Assembly (NCBI GenBank): GCA_021810205.1
Contig: JAJZJC010000030.1
Coordinates: forward strand, 1 to 35,653
Reading direction: 5' to 3'
Source of the DNA: Actinomycetes bacterium
GTDB lineage: Bacteria > Actinomycetota > Acidimicrobiia > Acidimicrobiales > RAAP-2
DNA length: 35,653 nucleotides
Shown here: positions 22,262-29,379 of the stretch, piece by piece
How positions within the stretch are numbered: the first letter of the stretch is position 1
Layout: each line of letters starts with the position of its first letter
Program-made: the position numbers and the translations under genes
Notes under the pieces: generated by a model
What the model was told of the DNA's origin: nothing
The model's database searches: none
Seen by the model: the letters and a program-made list of their open reading frames with translations, nothing else

Positions 22262-23577
22262 GGTTGCGTTGCTTCCGCCATCTGTCGGAGGGGCGCGCCG
22301 GCGCCGCCCGGGCCGTCGTGGTCCTGTCCTCCCTCGACCGCCGGGTCGCCCGCGGCCGGCACCACCGGCGGCACCAGCTCCAAGTCGAGGTCCGCAAGCG
22401 CCGCCCGGAACGCGGGCTCGAAACGGGCCGCGCGCCGTGGCGTCGGTCTCGGGTCGTCGAGCAGGGCGAGCACCGCGTCGGTGGCGTCATCTGGCGTCGG
22501 TCCGCACGCTCGCGCACCGCCGACCTCGAGCTCGTGGAGGAGGTTCTCCCTTCCATGGCCCGCCATGACGTCGAGCAACAAGAGCGGGCGTCCCACCACC
22601 CGTGCCTCGCTGCAGGTGGTGGCGCCCGGCAGCGTCACGACCGCGTCTGCGGCGGCCATGAAGAGCGGGACATCGTGGACGAAGCCGAAGGGGTGGACAT
22701 GTGGCTCCGACGCGGCGAGCGCGCGGAACCGCCGCTCGAGCGTCGAACACCGCCCGGCGACTGCGAGCACATGGATGCCGGCACGCGCCATGGCCGCCAC
22801 GCTCCCTTCGACGATGCCGAAGCCCCATCCGCTGTCGATCACGAGCACGCACGCCTCGTCGCGTGGCAGGCCGAGCTCGGCACGGGCCTTCTCCCGGCTC
22901 GGCGCGTCGAAGAAGGCCGGTCGCACCGGCGGGGGAATGACCGCCACACGCGCGCGGGGCAGGTACCGAAGGACCGAGGCCGCAGCGGCCGGTGAGGTGG
23001 TGAGGAACAGGTCGGTGCCGTCGGCGACCCACAGCCGGTGCAGCGTGACGTCGGAGCACAGCACGACGGTGCGCACGTCGGGGTGAGAACGCTTGTACTT
23101 CGCAGCGGCCGAGGCACCGGTGGCGAACACGCTGAGCACGAGTGCAGGCGGGTCCGCATCGAGCCGTGCGTGCAGCGCGGGGACGAGGCGCGCGCACGCG
23201 CTCTTGTCCATCGCGCGTGCGAGGCGGCTGCCCGTGCGCAGATGGGCGAAGTGCAGGCCGTCATAGACGCCGGGAGCGGTGCGTACCACCCGGTCGAAGA
23301 GGCGCTGGCCCACGTCGCCGAAGCCGCGCCCGAGGAGGGACATGCAGTCGAGGCTCTCCACGTGCCATCCGTCCGCTCCGAGCACACGAGCGCAGCTCCT
23401 CACGAGCATCTCGTGGCCGAGCCCGAGGGACCCAGAGAGCACGATCGCCTTCGGGCATCGCAGGTTCGTCGGCTCCTCCCTGTGCCCCAGATGTCGCCCG
23501 GCGAACGCGCCGGCGCCGTCTGCGGCCCGTCGGTCATCATCAGTGGAGTGGCCCCTGGGTACGGCGGCTTGTGGCAT
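22258..23577 (-). CDS. Glycosyltransferase, MGDG-synthase/MurG-like (GT28 type)
   Basis: This is a probable lipid glycosyltransferase, 439 residues from the ATG at 23577. The N-terminal domain has AIVLSGSLGLGHEMLVRSCA, like monogalactosyldiacylglycerol synthases (S-x-G-x-G-H). It includes DPPALVLSVFATG and VVLCSDVTLHRLWV. The C-terminal nucleotide-sugar half has VIDSGWGFGIVEGS and later FVHDVPLFMAAADAVVTLPG, with TCSEARVVGRPLLLLD. The start is uncertain. The first 40 residues from 23577 are unconserved, while a strong GGGAGGAG at 23480-23473 lies 9 nt before a CTG at 23463, just ahead of the conserved N-terminus. It overlaps hpnJ by ATGA, so the two act together by inference. It sits where HpnI (a GT2 enzyme) would be expected functionally. 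Confidence 0.8.
   Translation of the reverse strand: MPQAAVPRGHSTDDDRRAADGAGAFAGRHLGHREEPTNLRCPKAIVLSGSLGLGHEMLVRSCARVLGADGWHVESLDCMSLLGRGFGDVGQRLFDRVVRTAPGVYDGLHFAHLRTGSRLARAMDKSACARLVPALHARLDADPPALVLSVFATGASAAAKYKRSHPDVRTVVLCSDVTLHRLWVADGTDLFLTTSPAAAASVLRYLPRARVAVIPPPVRPAFFDAPSREKARAELGLPRDEACVLVIDSGWGFGIVEGSVAAMARAGIHVLAVAGRCSTLERRFRALAASEPHVHPFGFVHDVPLFMAAADAVVTLPGATTCSEARVVGRPLLLLDVMAGHGRENLLHELEVGGARACGPTPDDATDAVLALLDDPRPTPRRAARFEPAFRAALADLDLELVPPVVPAAGDPAVEGGQDHDGPGGAGAPLRQMAEATQP
23473..23480 (-). promoter_or_regulatory. Shine-Dalgarno-like GGGAGGAG before a CTG codon
   Basis: On the minus strand GGGAGGAG ends 9 nt before CTG (23463-23461), which is in frame and four codons ahead of the conserved KAIVLSG start. 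No ATG, GTG or TTG is available at this position. Confidence 0.35.
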
Positions 23578-23595
23578 GTGACTTCCCGATCTCGT

Positions 23596-23623
23596 GGTTA
23601 CCCCGGTTCGACGGTTACCCCGG
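23596..23623. repeat. Two direct copies of GGTTACCCCGG in the divergent promoter region
   Basis: GGTTACCCCGG occurs at 23596-23606 and 23613-23623, 17 bp apart start to start. It lies in the 112-bp gap between uppS and the glycosyltransferase-hpnJ operon, a place where a regulator could act on both. Confidence 0.5.
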
Positions 23624-23676
23624 GTGCTTGCTCCCCATGCCTGCGGGGGTGGATAGGTGCAACCCGGTCGCCGTCG

Positions 23677-23682
23677 TAGACT
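23677..23682 (+). promoter_or_regulatory. Putative -10 element (TAGACT) of leaderless uppS
   Basis: TAGACT, identical to the pgsA element, lies 7 nt before the ATG at 23690. There is no Shine-Dalgarno sequence. Confidence 0.5.
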
Positions 23683-23689
23683 CGTGCCG

Positions 23690-24442
23690 ATGCCGCGGGC
23701 CGGGACGAAGGAAGTGCCGGCGCACGTGGCGGTGATCATGGATGGCAATGGCCGCTGGGCGGAGTCACGCGGACTGCCACGCACCGCCGGCCATCGCCAG
23801 GGTGAGGCCATGCTGGCCGAGGTCGTGCGCGCCGCGGACGATCTCGGGATCCAGTGGTTCACGGCGTATGGGTTCTCCACCGAGAATTGGCGGCGGCCCA
23901 AGTCCGAGGTCGACTTCATCCTCGGTCTCCATAAGAACATCTTCGGGCGGCGCCAAGAGATGCATCGCAACAACGTGCGGATCCGCTGCATCGGCCGCCC
24001 GGTCTCGGGGACGTCGCGCCTGCCGCGCCGGATCCTGCGGGAGATGAACGAGTCGGTGCGGCTCACCGCTGGCAACACGGGTCTGAACTTCACCCTGGCG
24101 TTCGACTACGGCGCTCGGGAGGAGCTCGTCTACGCCACTCGGCATCTGCTTCGCGCGCTCCACGAGCACGAGGGCCGGGGCGAAGCCCTGCCTATCGACG
24201 CGGAGACCTTCGCCCGCTATCTCTACGAGCCGGCGATGCCGTCGGTCGACCTGCTCGTGCGCACCTCGGGGGAGACACGGGTGTCCAACTTCATGCTCTG
24301 GCAGGCTTGCGGAGCGCCGTTCTTCGTCACCCCGACCTACTGGCCCGACTTCGGGCCCGAGGTGCTCGAGGCGGCCATCGAGTGGTGGCGGCAGACCCGC
24401 GGGGATGGCAACGACCAGATGGGCAACCCTGCCAGCAGGTAG
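23690..24442 (+). CDS. uppS: Isoprenyl (undecaprenyl/decaprenyl) diphosphate synthase, cis type
   Basis: This enzyme condenses isopentenyl diphosphate units in cis to make the polyprenyl carrier for cell-wall glycans. It has 250 residues, normal for UppS. Conserved blocks are HVAVIMDGNGRWAESRGLPR and TAGHRQG with the catalytic Asp, TAYGFSTENWRRP, LNFTLAFDYGAREEL, and PSVDLLVRTSGETRVSNFML. The last block usually reads R-T-G-G-E-x-R-x-S-N-F, so one Gly is Ser here. The chain length cannot be read from sequence. It is divergent from the glycosyltransferase-hpnJ operon. Its TAG stop at 24440-24442 is also the start of TAGTAT, a possible -10 for the next gene. Confidence 0.94.
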   Translation: MPRAGTKEVPAHVAVIMDGNGRWAESRGLPRTAGHRQGEAMLAEVVRAADDLGIQWFTAYGFSTENWRRPKSEVDFILGLHKNIFGRRQEMHRNNVRIRCIGRPVSGTSRLPRRILREMNESVRLTAGNTGLNFTLAFDYGAREELVYATRHLLRALHEHEGRGEALPIDAETFARYLYEPAMPSVDLLVRTSGETRVSNFMLWQACGAPFFVTPTYWPDFGPEVLEAAIEWWRQTRGDGNDQMGNPASR

Positions 24443-24445
24443 TAT
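24440..24445 (+). promoter_or_regulatory. Putative -10 element (TAGTAT) for the GGDEF-EAL gene
   Basis: TAGTAT begins with the uppS TAG stop. It lies 6 nt before an in-frame TTG at 24452, so the mRNA probably starts there. It is either leaderless from TTG or has an 81-nt leader to the ATG at 24533. Confidence 0.45.
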
Positions 24446-24451
24446 CGCCAG

Positions 24452-24472
24452 TTGCACCGTTGGCAACGGCAA
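24452..24472 (+). other. Hairpin at the predicted 5' end of the GGDEF-EAL mRNA
   Basis: CCGTT (24457-24461) can pair with AACGG (24465-24469) across GGC, flanked by TTG and CAA that can extend the stem past a small bulge. It lies at the expected mRNA 5' end. Confidence 0.35.
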
Positions 24473-24532
24473 TGGCGTCTCCGACACCGGAACGTCCCGA
24501 CGCTGACGCTAGGGGCTCACGGAACGGTCGTC

Positions 24533-26371
24533 ATGGCCACAAAAGACGCTGACGTCGCGAGGTATGTCGATGCTGGGGGAGAGGACGTCGCGACGCCGCG
24601 CGCCGGCCACGGTCCGGCACCCGAGCTTGGCTCCGCCCTGGAGCAGCGGGTGGCCGAGGTGTGCGCCCGTATCCTCGCCGAGTGGGGGCGCGTCACAGCG
24701 AGCGTCGGCTCCTCCCTGGCAGAGGTAGCGGAGGGCATCGAGCGATCGACGCTCGCCGGCACGCTCGCATTGGCGGAGTACCTGGTCTCTGGCGAGGAGA
24801 TCGGTCAGGACCGGTCCGAGGTATGGGACCAGGCGGGAGAGGCGCCACTCAGTGGCACGATCACCCTGTCGGGGCTCACGAAGCTGTACCTGACGTGGCG
24901 CGATATCTGCTCGGAGATCCTGCGCGAAGAGGCGGCGCGTCGCGACACTGGTCCCGAGACCCTCGCCGTCTGCATGGAGGCGGTGCACCTCGGCTTCGAC
25001 GTGAGCCTCGTCCGCATGGCGAAGCGCTTCGAGGCGACGCGCCAGGCGCTCGAGCAACGCCTCGCGGAGCACCAGGCCCGCCTCGAGCACGAAGCGCTGC
25101 ACGACCCGCTGACGGGGCTCGCCAATCGAGCGCTCCTACTCGACCGGATCCAGCACTCGGTGGAATCGATGTCGAGGCAGTCGGGCCGCCCGGCGGTCAT
25201 CTTCATGGACCTCGACTACTTCAAGTCGGTGAACGACGCGTCGGGGCACTCTGCAGGGGACCAATTGCTGGTCCAGGTCGCGGAGCGCCTCATGGCCGTC
25301 GTACGGCCCAACGACACGATCGCCCGTCTCGGGGGAGACGAGTTCGTCGTGCTCTGCGAAGACCTGACCGATCCGCGCGACGAAGCGCTCACCGTGGCCC
25401 AGCGGATCTCGGAGAGGTTCGCCGAGCCGTTCGTCCTGGGGGGCCGAGAGGCGTTCGTGGCGGTCAGCGTCGGTGTCGCTGCCGCGAACCTCGGGGACAC
25501 CGCCGCGAAGCTCCTCGCCCGCGCCGACCAGGCGATGTACCGTGCCAAGCAACTGGGGCGCGGGCGGATCGAGTTTCACGACCCCTCGATCGACCACCAA
25601 GACACCCGGCGCGCAGAGCTCGCGACCGCGCTGCATCATGCGCTCGACTACCACCAGCTCTACGTCGTCTATCAGCCCATATGCGACGTCGCCACCCGTC
25701 GGCCCCTCACGCGCGAAGCGCTGGTGCGGTGGCGGCACCCCAAATTCGGCAAGGTCGCACCGGCGGAGTTCGTGCCGCTCGCCGAGTGGAGCGGGCTGAT
25801 GACAGTCATTGGGCGTTGGGTGCTCGAGCACGCGTGCCGTGACTGCGCCGAGTGGCGGCGTGCGTCGGACCCGACGGTGGGCCTCGCGGTGAACGTGTCG
25901 GGCCGCCAGCTGGCGAACGGCAGTTTCGCCGACGACGTGGAGCACGTCTTGAAGGAGACGGGCGTGCCACCCGACGCGTTGACCGTCGAGGTCACCGAGT
26001 CCCTCCTGGTCTCCGAGCGGGCGCGGGCACGTGCGGCGCTCGAGCGCATCCGAGCGCTCGGCGTGCGCGTCGCCATCGACGACTTCGGGACGGGTTACAC
26101 CTCACTGTCCTGGCTCGCCCAGCTGCCGCTCGACGTCGTGAAGGTCGACCGCAGCTTCGTGTCGTCGCTCGGCCTGATCGAGCGACACGGTGCGATCGTC
26201 GAGGCGATGATCCATCTGGCCCACACCCTCGGCTTCGAAGTGGTCGCCGAGGGCGTAGAGACCGAGGGACAGCTCGCCCATCTGGCGCGCCTTGGCTGCG
26301 ACGCCGCACAAGGGTTCCTCTTCGGCCATCCTCGGCCGCTCCCCCACGGTGCAGCCGGTCCGGAGGTCTAG
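24533..26371 (+). CDS. Diguanylate cyclase/phosphodiesterase (GGDEF-EAL)
   Basis: This bifunctional cyclic-di-GMP enzyme has 612 residues and no membrane segment. An N-terminal helical sensor-like region (about 38-185) contains LTKLYLTWRDICSEILREEA, seen in actinobacterial GGDEF proteins. The GGDEF domain begins at LHDPLTGLANR; GGDEF is at 267-271 and the inhibitory site RPND precedes it by five residues, so feedback inhibition is expected. The EAL domain has E395-A-L, then NVSGRQL, VEVTESLL, DDFGTGYTSL, VKVDRSF and AEGVETEGQ, so the metal and catalytic positions look intact. ATG 24533 is preferred for its GGAACGG upstream; TTG 24452 is the alternative. The 3' end is overlapped by an antisense gene. 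Confidence 0.9.
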   Translation: MATKDADVARYVDAGGEDVATPRAGHGPAPELGSALEQRVAEVCARILAEWGRVTASVGSSLAEVAEGIERSTLAGTLALAEYLVSGEEIGQDRSEVWDQAGEAPLSGTITLSGLTKLYLTWRDICSEILREEAARRDTGPETLAVCMEAVHLGFDVSLVRMAKRFEATRQALEQRLAEHQARLEHEALHDPLTGLANRALLLDRIQHSVESMSRQSGRPAVIFMDLDYFKSVNDASGHSAGDQLLVQVAERLMAVVRPNDTIARLGGDEFVVLCEDLTDPRDEALTVAQRISERFAEPFVLGGREAFVAVSVGVAAANLGDTAAKLLARADQAMYRAKQLGRGRIEFHDPSIDHQDTRRAELATALHHALDYHQLYVVYQPICDVATRRPLTREALVRWRHPKFGKVAPAEFVPLAEWSGLMTVIGRWVLEHACRDCAEWRRASDPTVGLAVNVSGRQLANGSFADDVEHVLKETGVPPDALTVEVTESLLVSERARARAALERIRALGVRVAIDDFGTGYTSLSWLAQLPLDVVKVDRSFVSSLGLIERHGAIVEAMIHLAHTLGFEVVAEGVETEGQLAHLARLGCDAAQGFLFGHPRPLPHGAAGPEV

Positions 26372-28348
26372 GGCCCCTCGGTAACCGAAGCGGACACGGC
26401 GCCGCGCCGAGGCGGTCGGCGGGCGGTCACCGCCGCTGCGGCCACGCAGCGTCCAGACCCACGCCCCGCGCAGGCGCCGGGGTGGGCGCCCGATCGCCGT
26501 GCCGAGCAGCGAGACCGCGCGCCGAACGTGGCTTGCCCCGCGCGTGACCACCACGTCGTCGACGCGCCACGTGCGCAGCGCAGCCCGCACGGCGTTGAGC
26601 TGGCGCGCGGTGCCGGTAGGGAGGGGGCCGGGCACTGTCGCGCCGAGGGCCGTGAGCACACGGTCGACCAGCGGGACGTCGACGGTGGCGAGGGGTCGCC
26701 CTGTGGGTGCCGGCACCTTCGCGTACGCGCCGGCGAGCCGAAAGCCCATGCCGTCGACCGCCTGCCAGACCATGGGCGCGGACACTCCTTGGGTAGGGAA
26801 GGGGAAGGGGACCGACAGCACCACTGCGCCGTGGGCACGTGCCCCTACCGGTGCGGCGAACCACTGCGGCACGGTGACCGCGCTCGTCGCGAGGGGCACT
26901 TGGTACGTCCACCACGGCGCCGCGGCGACCACGAGCCCCCCCAGTGCCAGGAGAGCGCCAGCCGGGTGCAAGGCGGCAAGGCGCCCGGTGCCGGCCTTGC
27001 CCGCGGTGCGCCTCGCCAGCGAGCCGGCGAGGAGCGGTCGGACGCGGTCGATGCCGATGCCGATCACGAGCGCTACGCACAGGTCCACCACGGCGCTGAA
27101 ACGCTGGGGGATCACGTCGTCGAGCAGCGGCAGCCCACTGAAGAGCCGCCAGGGTACCCACAGTGCGCTCACCCGGCCGGGAGCGACGGAGAGGAGCACG
27201 CCGAGCGAGCACCATGCCGCGAACAGCCCCGCGCCGGCCAAGATCCACGCGCCGCGCCGCCGCCAGGACACGAGGAGAGACGCCGCTGCTGCGCAGAGGA
27301 CCACAGGACCGAGGTAGGACGGCGGCGGGCCCTGGTGCCCGAGGTAGCCGCCGAGGCGTACGAGGGTCGTCCCACGTGCCCCGTAGGCGCCAGGACGCCA
27401 CAGCGCGTCGAGGGGGTTCCCGGCGACGGCAGCGCTCGCCCACAGCGGTCCGTGCAGGTGCCCGGGACCGGCGAGGAACTCCCACACTGGCCATGCGAGC
27501 GTCAGCGCCACGAGCGCGCCTGCCGCCGCGCCCGCTCGCGCGAGCTCGGGGAGGGGTGCGAGCCGTCGGGCGCGCGCACCGACGAGCGCGGCGACGGCCC
27601 CCGTCGGTACCCCGACGACCATCACGATGGCGAGGATCTCGCTCGACACGAAGAACTGGAGCGCGCCGAGCGCGCCGAGCGCAAGCCCCCAGCGCGTGCG
27701 GCGATCCGGCGCGCCGAAGAGCACCTCGCGCCCGGCCACGACGAGCAACGGCGGGCAGACGAGCAGGCACAAGCCGAGGTGCCCGAGCGCGAGGTTCGTC
27801 ACGACGAAAGGGCAATAGCCGAAGAGCAAACCGCCGACGAACGACGCCCAGGGCCAGGCTACGAGACGCCGGCAGGCGAACCAGCACGCCCACGCGCTGA
27901 GGGCGGGGGAGAGGGTGAGGGCGACGTTGGTCGCCGCGATCGGACCAAGTGACCAGGTGAGCGGCGCGAGGGCGATGCCGACAGGGATCGAGCTCGCGTT
28001 GGAAAGGAGGCTGATCCCCCTCGGTGATTGCACGAGCGATGAGAAGAACGGGTCGATCCCGTGGGCGATGGCATAGGCGGGCCAGGCGACGAACCACACG
28101 GTCTGGCCAGCGTCGCCGCAGGCGCAGGTGAGGGTGGACGTGAGGTGGCCGTCCCAGGCGTGCCACCACAACGCGACGGCCGGCAGGGCATAGCAGGCGA
28201 TCACCGCGAGGTGGAGACCGACATGCCGGGCCCGGCGTAGCGCTCGTGCGGGCGCAATCGCCGGCGCGATGCCACAGACGGCAGTCGTCCCGTCGGCGTG
28301 CCCGCCGGTCGGCGCGGTCGGCTCAACGACAGGGGCGCCCTGCGGCAT
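26102..28348 (-). CDS. Large polytopic membrane protein (GT-C/YfhO-like) with antisense-encoded tail
   Basis: This is a 748-residue protein with about twelve hydrophobic segments, from HLAVIACYALPAVALWWHAW to LLALGGLVVAAAPWWTYQV, then a soluble domain. Stretches such as GYCPFVVTNLALGHLGL, LLVCPPLLVV and ALQFFVSSEILAIV resemble actinobacterial glycosyltransferase-C-like membrane proteins. The early loop CGDAGQTVWFVAWPAYAIAH fits that group. The natural end appears to be near AWVWTLR (about 26444). Instead the frame stays open for about 112 more codons, the last 270 bp lying antisense to the EAL domain. The ATG at 28348 is a guess; the frame is open further upstream. Substrate is unknown. Confidence 0.65.
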   Translation of the reverse strand: MPQGAPVVEPTAPTGGHADGTTAVCGIAPAIAPARALRRARHVGLHLAVIACYALPAVALWWHAWDGHLTSTLTCACGDAGQTVWFVAWPAYAIAHGIDPFFSSLVQSPRGISLLSNASSIPVGIALAPLTWSLGPIAATNVALTLSPALSAWACWFACRRLVAWPWASFVGGLLFGYCPFVVTNLALGHLGLCLLVCPPLLVVAGREVLFGAPDRRTRWGLALGALGALQFFVSSEILAIVMVVGVPTGAVAALVGARARRLAPLPELARAGAAAGALVALTLAWPVWEFLAGPGHLHGPLWASAAVAGNPLDALWRPGAYGARGTTLVRLGGYLGHQGPPPSYLGPVVLCAAAASLLVSWRRRGAWILAGAGLFAAWCSLGVLLSVAPGRVSALWVPWRLFSGLPLLDDVIPQRFSAVVDLCVALVIGIGIDRVRPLLAGSLARRTAGKAGTGRLAALHPAGALLALGGLVVAAAPWWTYQVPLATSAVTVPQWFAAPVGARAHGAVVLSVPFPFPTQGVSAPMVWQAVDGMGFRLAGAYAKVPAPTGRPLATVDVPLVDRVLTALGATVPGPLPTGTARQLNAVRAALRTWRVDDVVVTRGASHVRRAVSLLGTAIGRPPRRLRGAWVWTLRGRSGGDRPPTASARRRVRFGYRGALDLRTGCTVGERPRMAEEEPLCGVAAKARQMGELSLGLYALGDHFEAEGVGQMDHRLDDRTVSLDQAERRHEAAVDLHDVERQLGEPGQ

Positions 28349-28482
28349 GCCCACATCTTGCGCCACCTCGTGGACGCGGTGCCCGGGCGCGTGGTGGCAC
28401 GCCGGCGTGCGCCGACGGCGAGGCTGCGTCGCGTGCCGGTGCGTGCACCGTCCGGCCGCCTTCTGGTCGCGTCCGGATGGAG

Positions 28483-28501
28483 TTGACATAATGTACATTA
28501 T
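28483..28501. promoter_or_regulatory. TTGACA box with a perfect AT-rich 14-bp palindrome
   Basis: TTGACA at 28483-28488 runs into ATAATGTACATTAT at 28488-28501, a perfect palindrome. It is the most AT-rich spot in the neighbourhood and sits between the divergent membrane-protein and FKBP genes. The arrangement suits a repressor operator just after a -35. I find no convincing -10 at normal spacing. Confidence 0.55.
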
Positions 28502-28575
28502 GGGCGGTCTGTAGATAGCGGCGTGGCCCTCCGATCCGCCACCGCTGCCGCGGCCCTGTGCCCGGGCGGGACCGA

Positions 28576-28581
28576 TAACGT
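28576..28581 (+). promoter_or_regulatory. Putative -10 element (TAACGT) of the leaderless FKBP gene
   Basis: TAACGT lies 8 nt before the ATG at 28590, and no Shine-Dalgarno sequence is visible. Confidence 0.45.
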
Positions 28582-28589
28582 CGGCAGCC

Positions 28590-29264
28590 ATGTCTGGACG
28601 CGAAGCGAACTGGTTCCGTGGTGCCCTCGCTGTCGCCGGGGCGCTGTCCGTCGGCGCCGCCGGTGTAGTTGGCGTGGAGGGAGGAGCAGCCGGCGCGGCC
28701 GTGGTGCACCACCGCTCCCCTGGTGGTGGCGTGCTGATCGCAGCTCACAAGACCAGGTCGGCCACGTCGCACGGGGGAAAGTCGCGCAAGGCGCCGCGCA
28801 CGGCGCCCCCCAAGGCGCGCGGCACGAAGCACCACGGCAGGAAGACCAGCCGCAACGATCGCCGAGGTGCCCTGCCGGCGATCGGGCACGCCAAGGACCT
28901 GTCGGCGGAACCGATCGTGCACGCCGACAAGCACAAGCCGCCGTCGAAGCTGCTCGTGAAGAACCTGGTGGTCGGGACCGGGGCGACCGCGACGCGCACG
29001 AGCACCGTGAAGGTCAAGTACGTGGGGGCCGACTACACGAACGGCAAGGACTTCACAGCGACCACCTGGCAGCACGGGCAGTCGACGAGCTTCTCGCTCG
29101 ACCAGGTCATTCCAGGGTTCTCACAGGGCATCACCGGCATGCGGGTCGGGGGACGACGTGAGATCGTGATCCCGCCCAAGCTCGGTTACGGCAACTCGGC
29201 GCAGGGGCCGATCAAGGCGAACGAGACCCTCGTGTTCGTCGTCGATCTCCAGGGCGTCAGCTGA
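28590..29264 (+). CDS. Exported FKBP-type peptidyl-prolyl isomerase
   Basis: This catalyses proline cis-trans isomerisation and likely helps fold exported proteins. It has 224 residues. An N-terminal hydrophobic segment (about 11-37) after Arg10 acts as signal peptide or anchor. A very basic Lys/Arg/His-rich linker (about 50-95) follows, then the FKBP domain (about 110-224). Domain marks are VKVKYVGADYTNGKDFTAT, FSLDQVIPGFSQGITGMRVG, GRREIVIPPKLGYGNSAQGP and NETLVFVVDLQGV. The active-site-like V-I-P-G-F and Y-G are retained. The basic linker may bind envelope polymers, which is an inference. Pyrophosphatase follows after about 115 bp. Confidence 0.9.
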   Translation: MSGREANWFRGALAVAGALSVGAAGVVGVEGGAAGAAVVHHRSPGGGVLIAAHKTRSATSHGGKSRKAPRTAPPKARGTKHHGRKTSRNDRRGALPAIGHAKDLSAEPIVHADKHKPPSKLLVKNLVVGTGATATRTSTVKVKYVGADYTNGKDFTATTWQHGQSTSFSLDQVIPGFSQGITGMRVGGRREIVIPPKLGYGNSAQGPIKANETLVFVVDLQGVS

Positions 29265-29287
29265 GGGTGCTGGCCTGGCGCGGCGCC

Positions 29288-29303
29288 CGGCGCGATCGCG
29301 CCG
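29288..29303. repeat. Perfect 16-bp GC-rich palindrome between the FKBP gene and ppa
   Basis: CGGCGCGATCGCGCCG is a perfect palindrome located 24 bp after the FKBP stop. It could form a hairpin in either transcript, but no U-tract follows, so a terminator role is uncertain. Confidence 0.5.
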
Positions 29304-29379
29304 CGTCTCGAGGCCGAGGTGCACTGCCGTGCAGGACAGGGAAAGATGTCGGTGTGCCGACGCCCGACGACCACGAGAG

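Noticed and set aside
24446..24532. Cyclic-di-GMP riboswitch in the GGDEF-EAL leader
   Set aside because: The leader is only about 81 nt and shows no GEMM-type conserved core. Only a simple hairpin is visible.
28491..28514. Seven-codon leader peptide starting inside the AT-rich palindrome
   Set aside because: The ATG arises from the palindrome itself, there is no ribosome binding site, and the peptide has no regulatory codon pattern.
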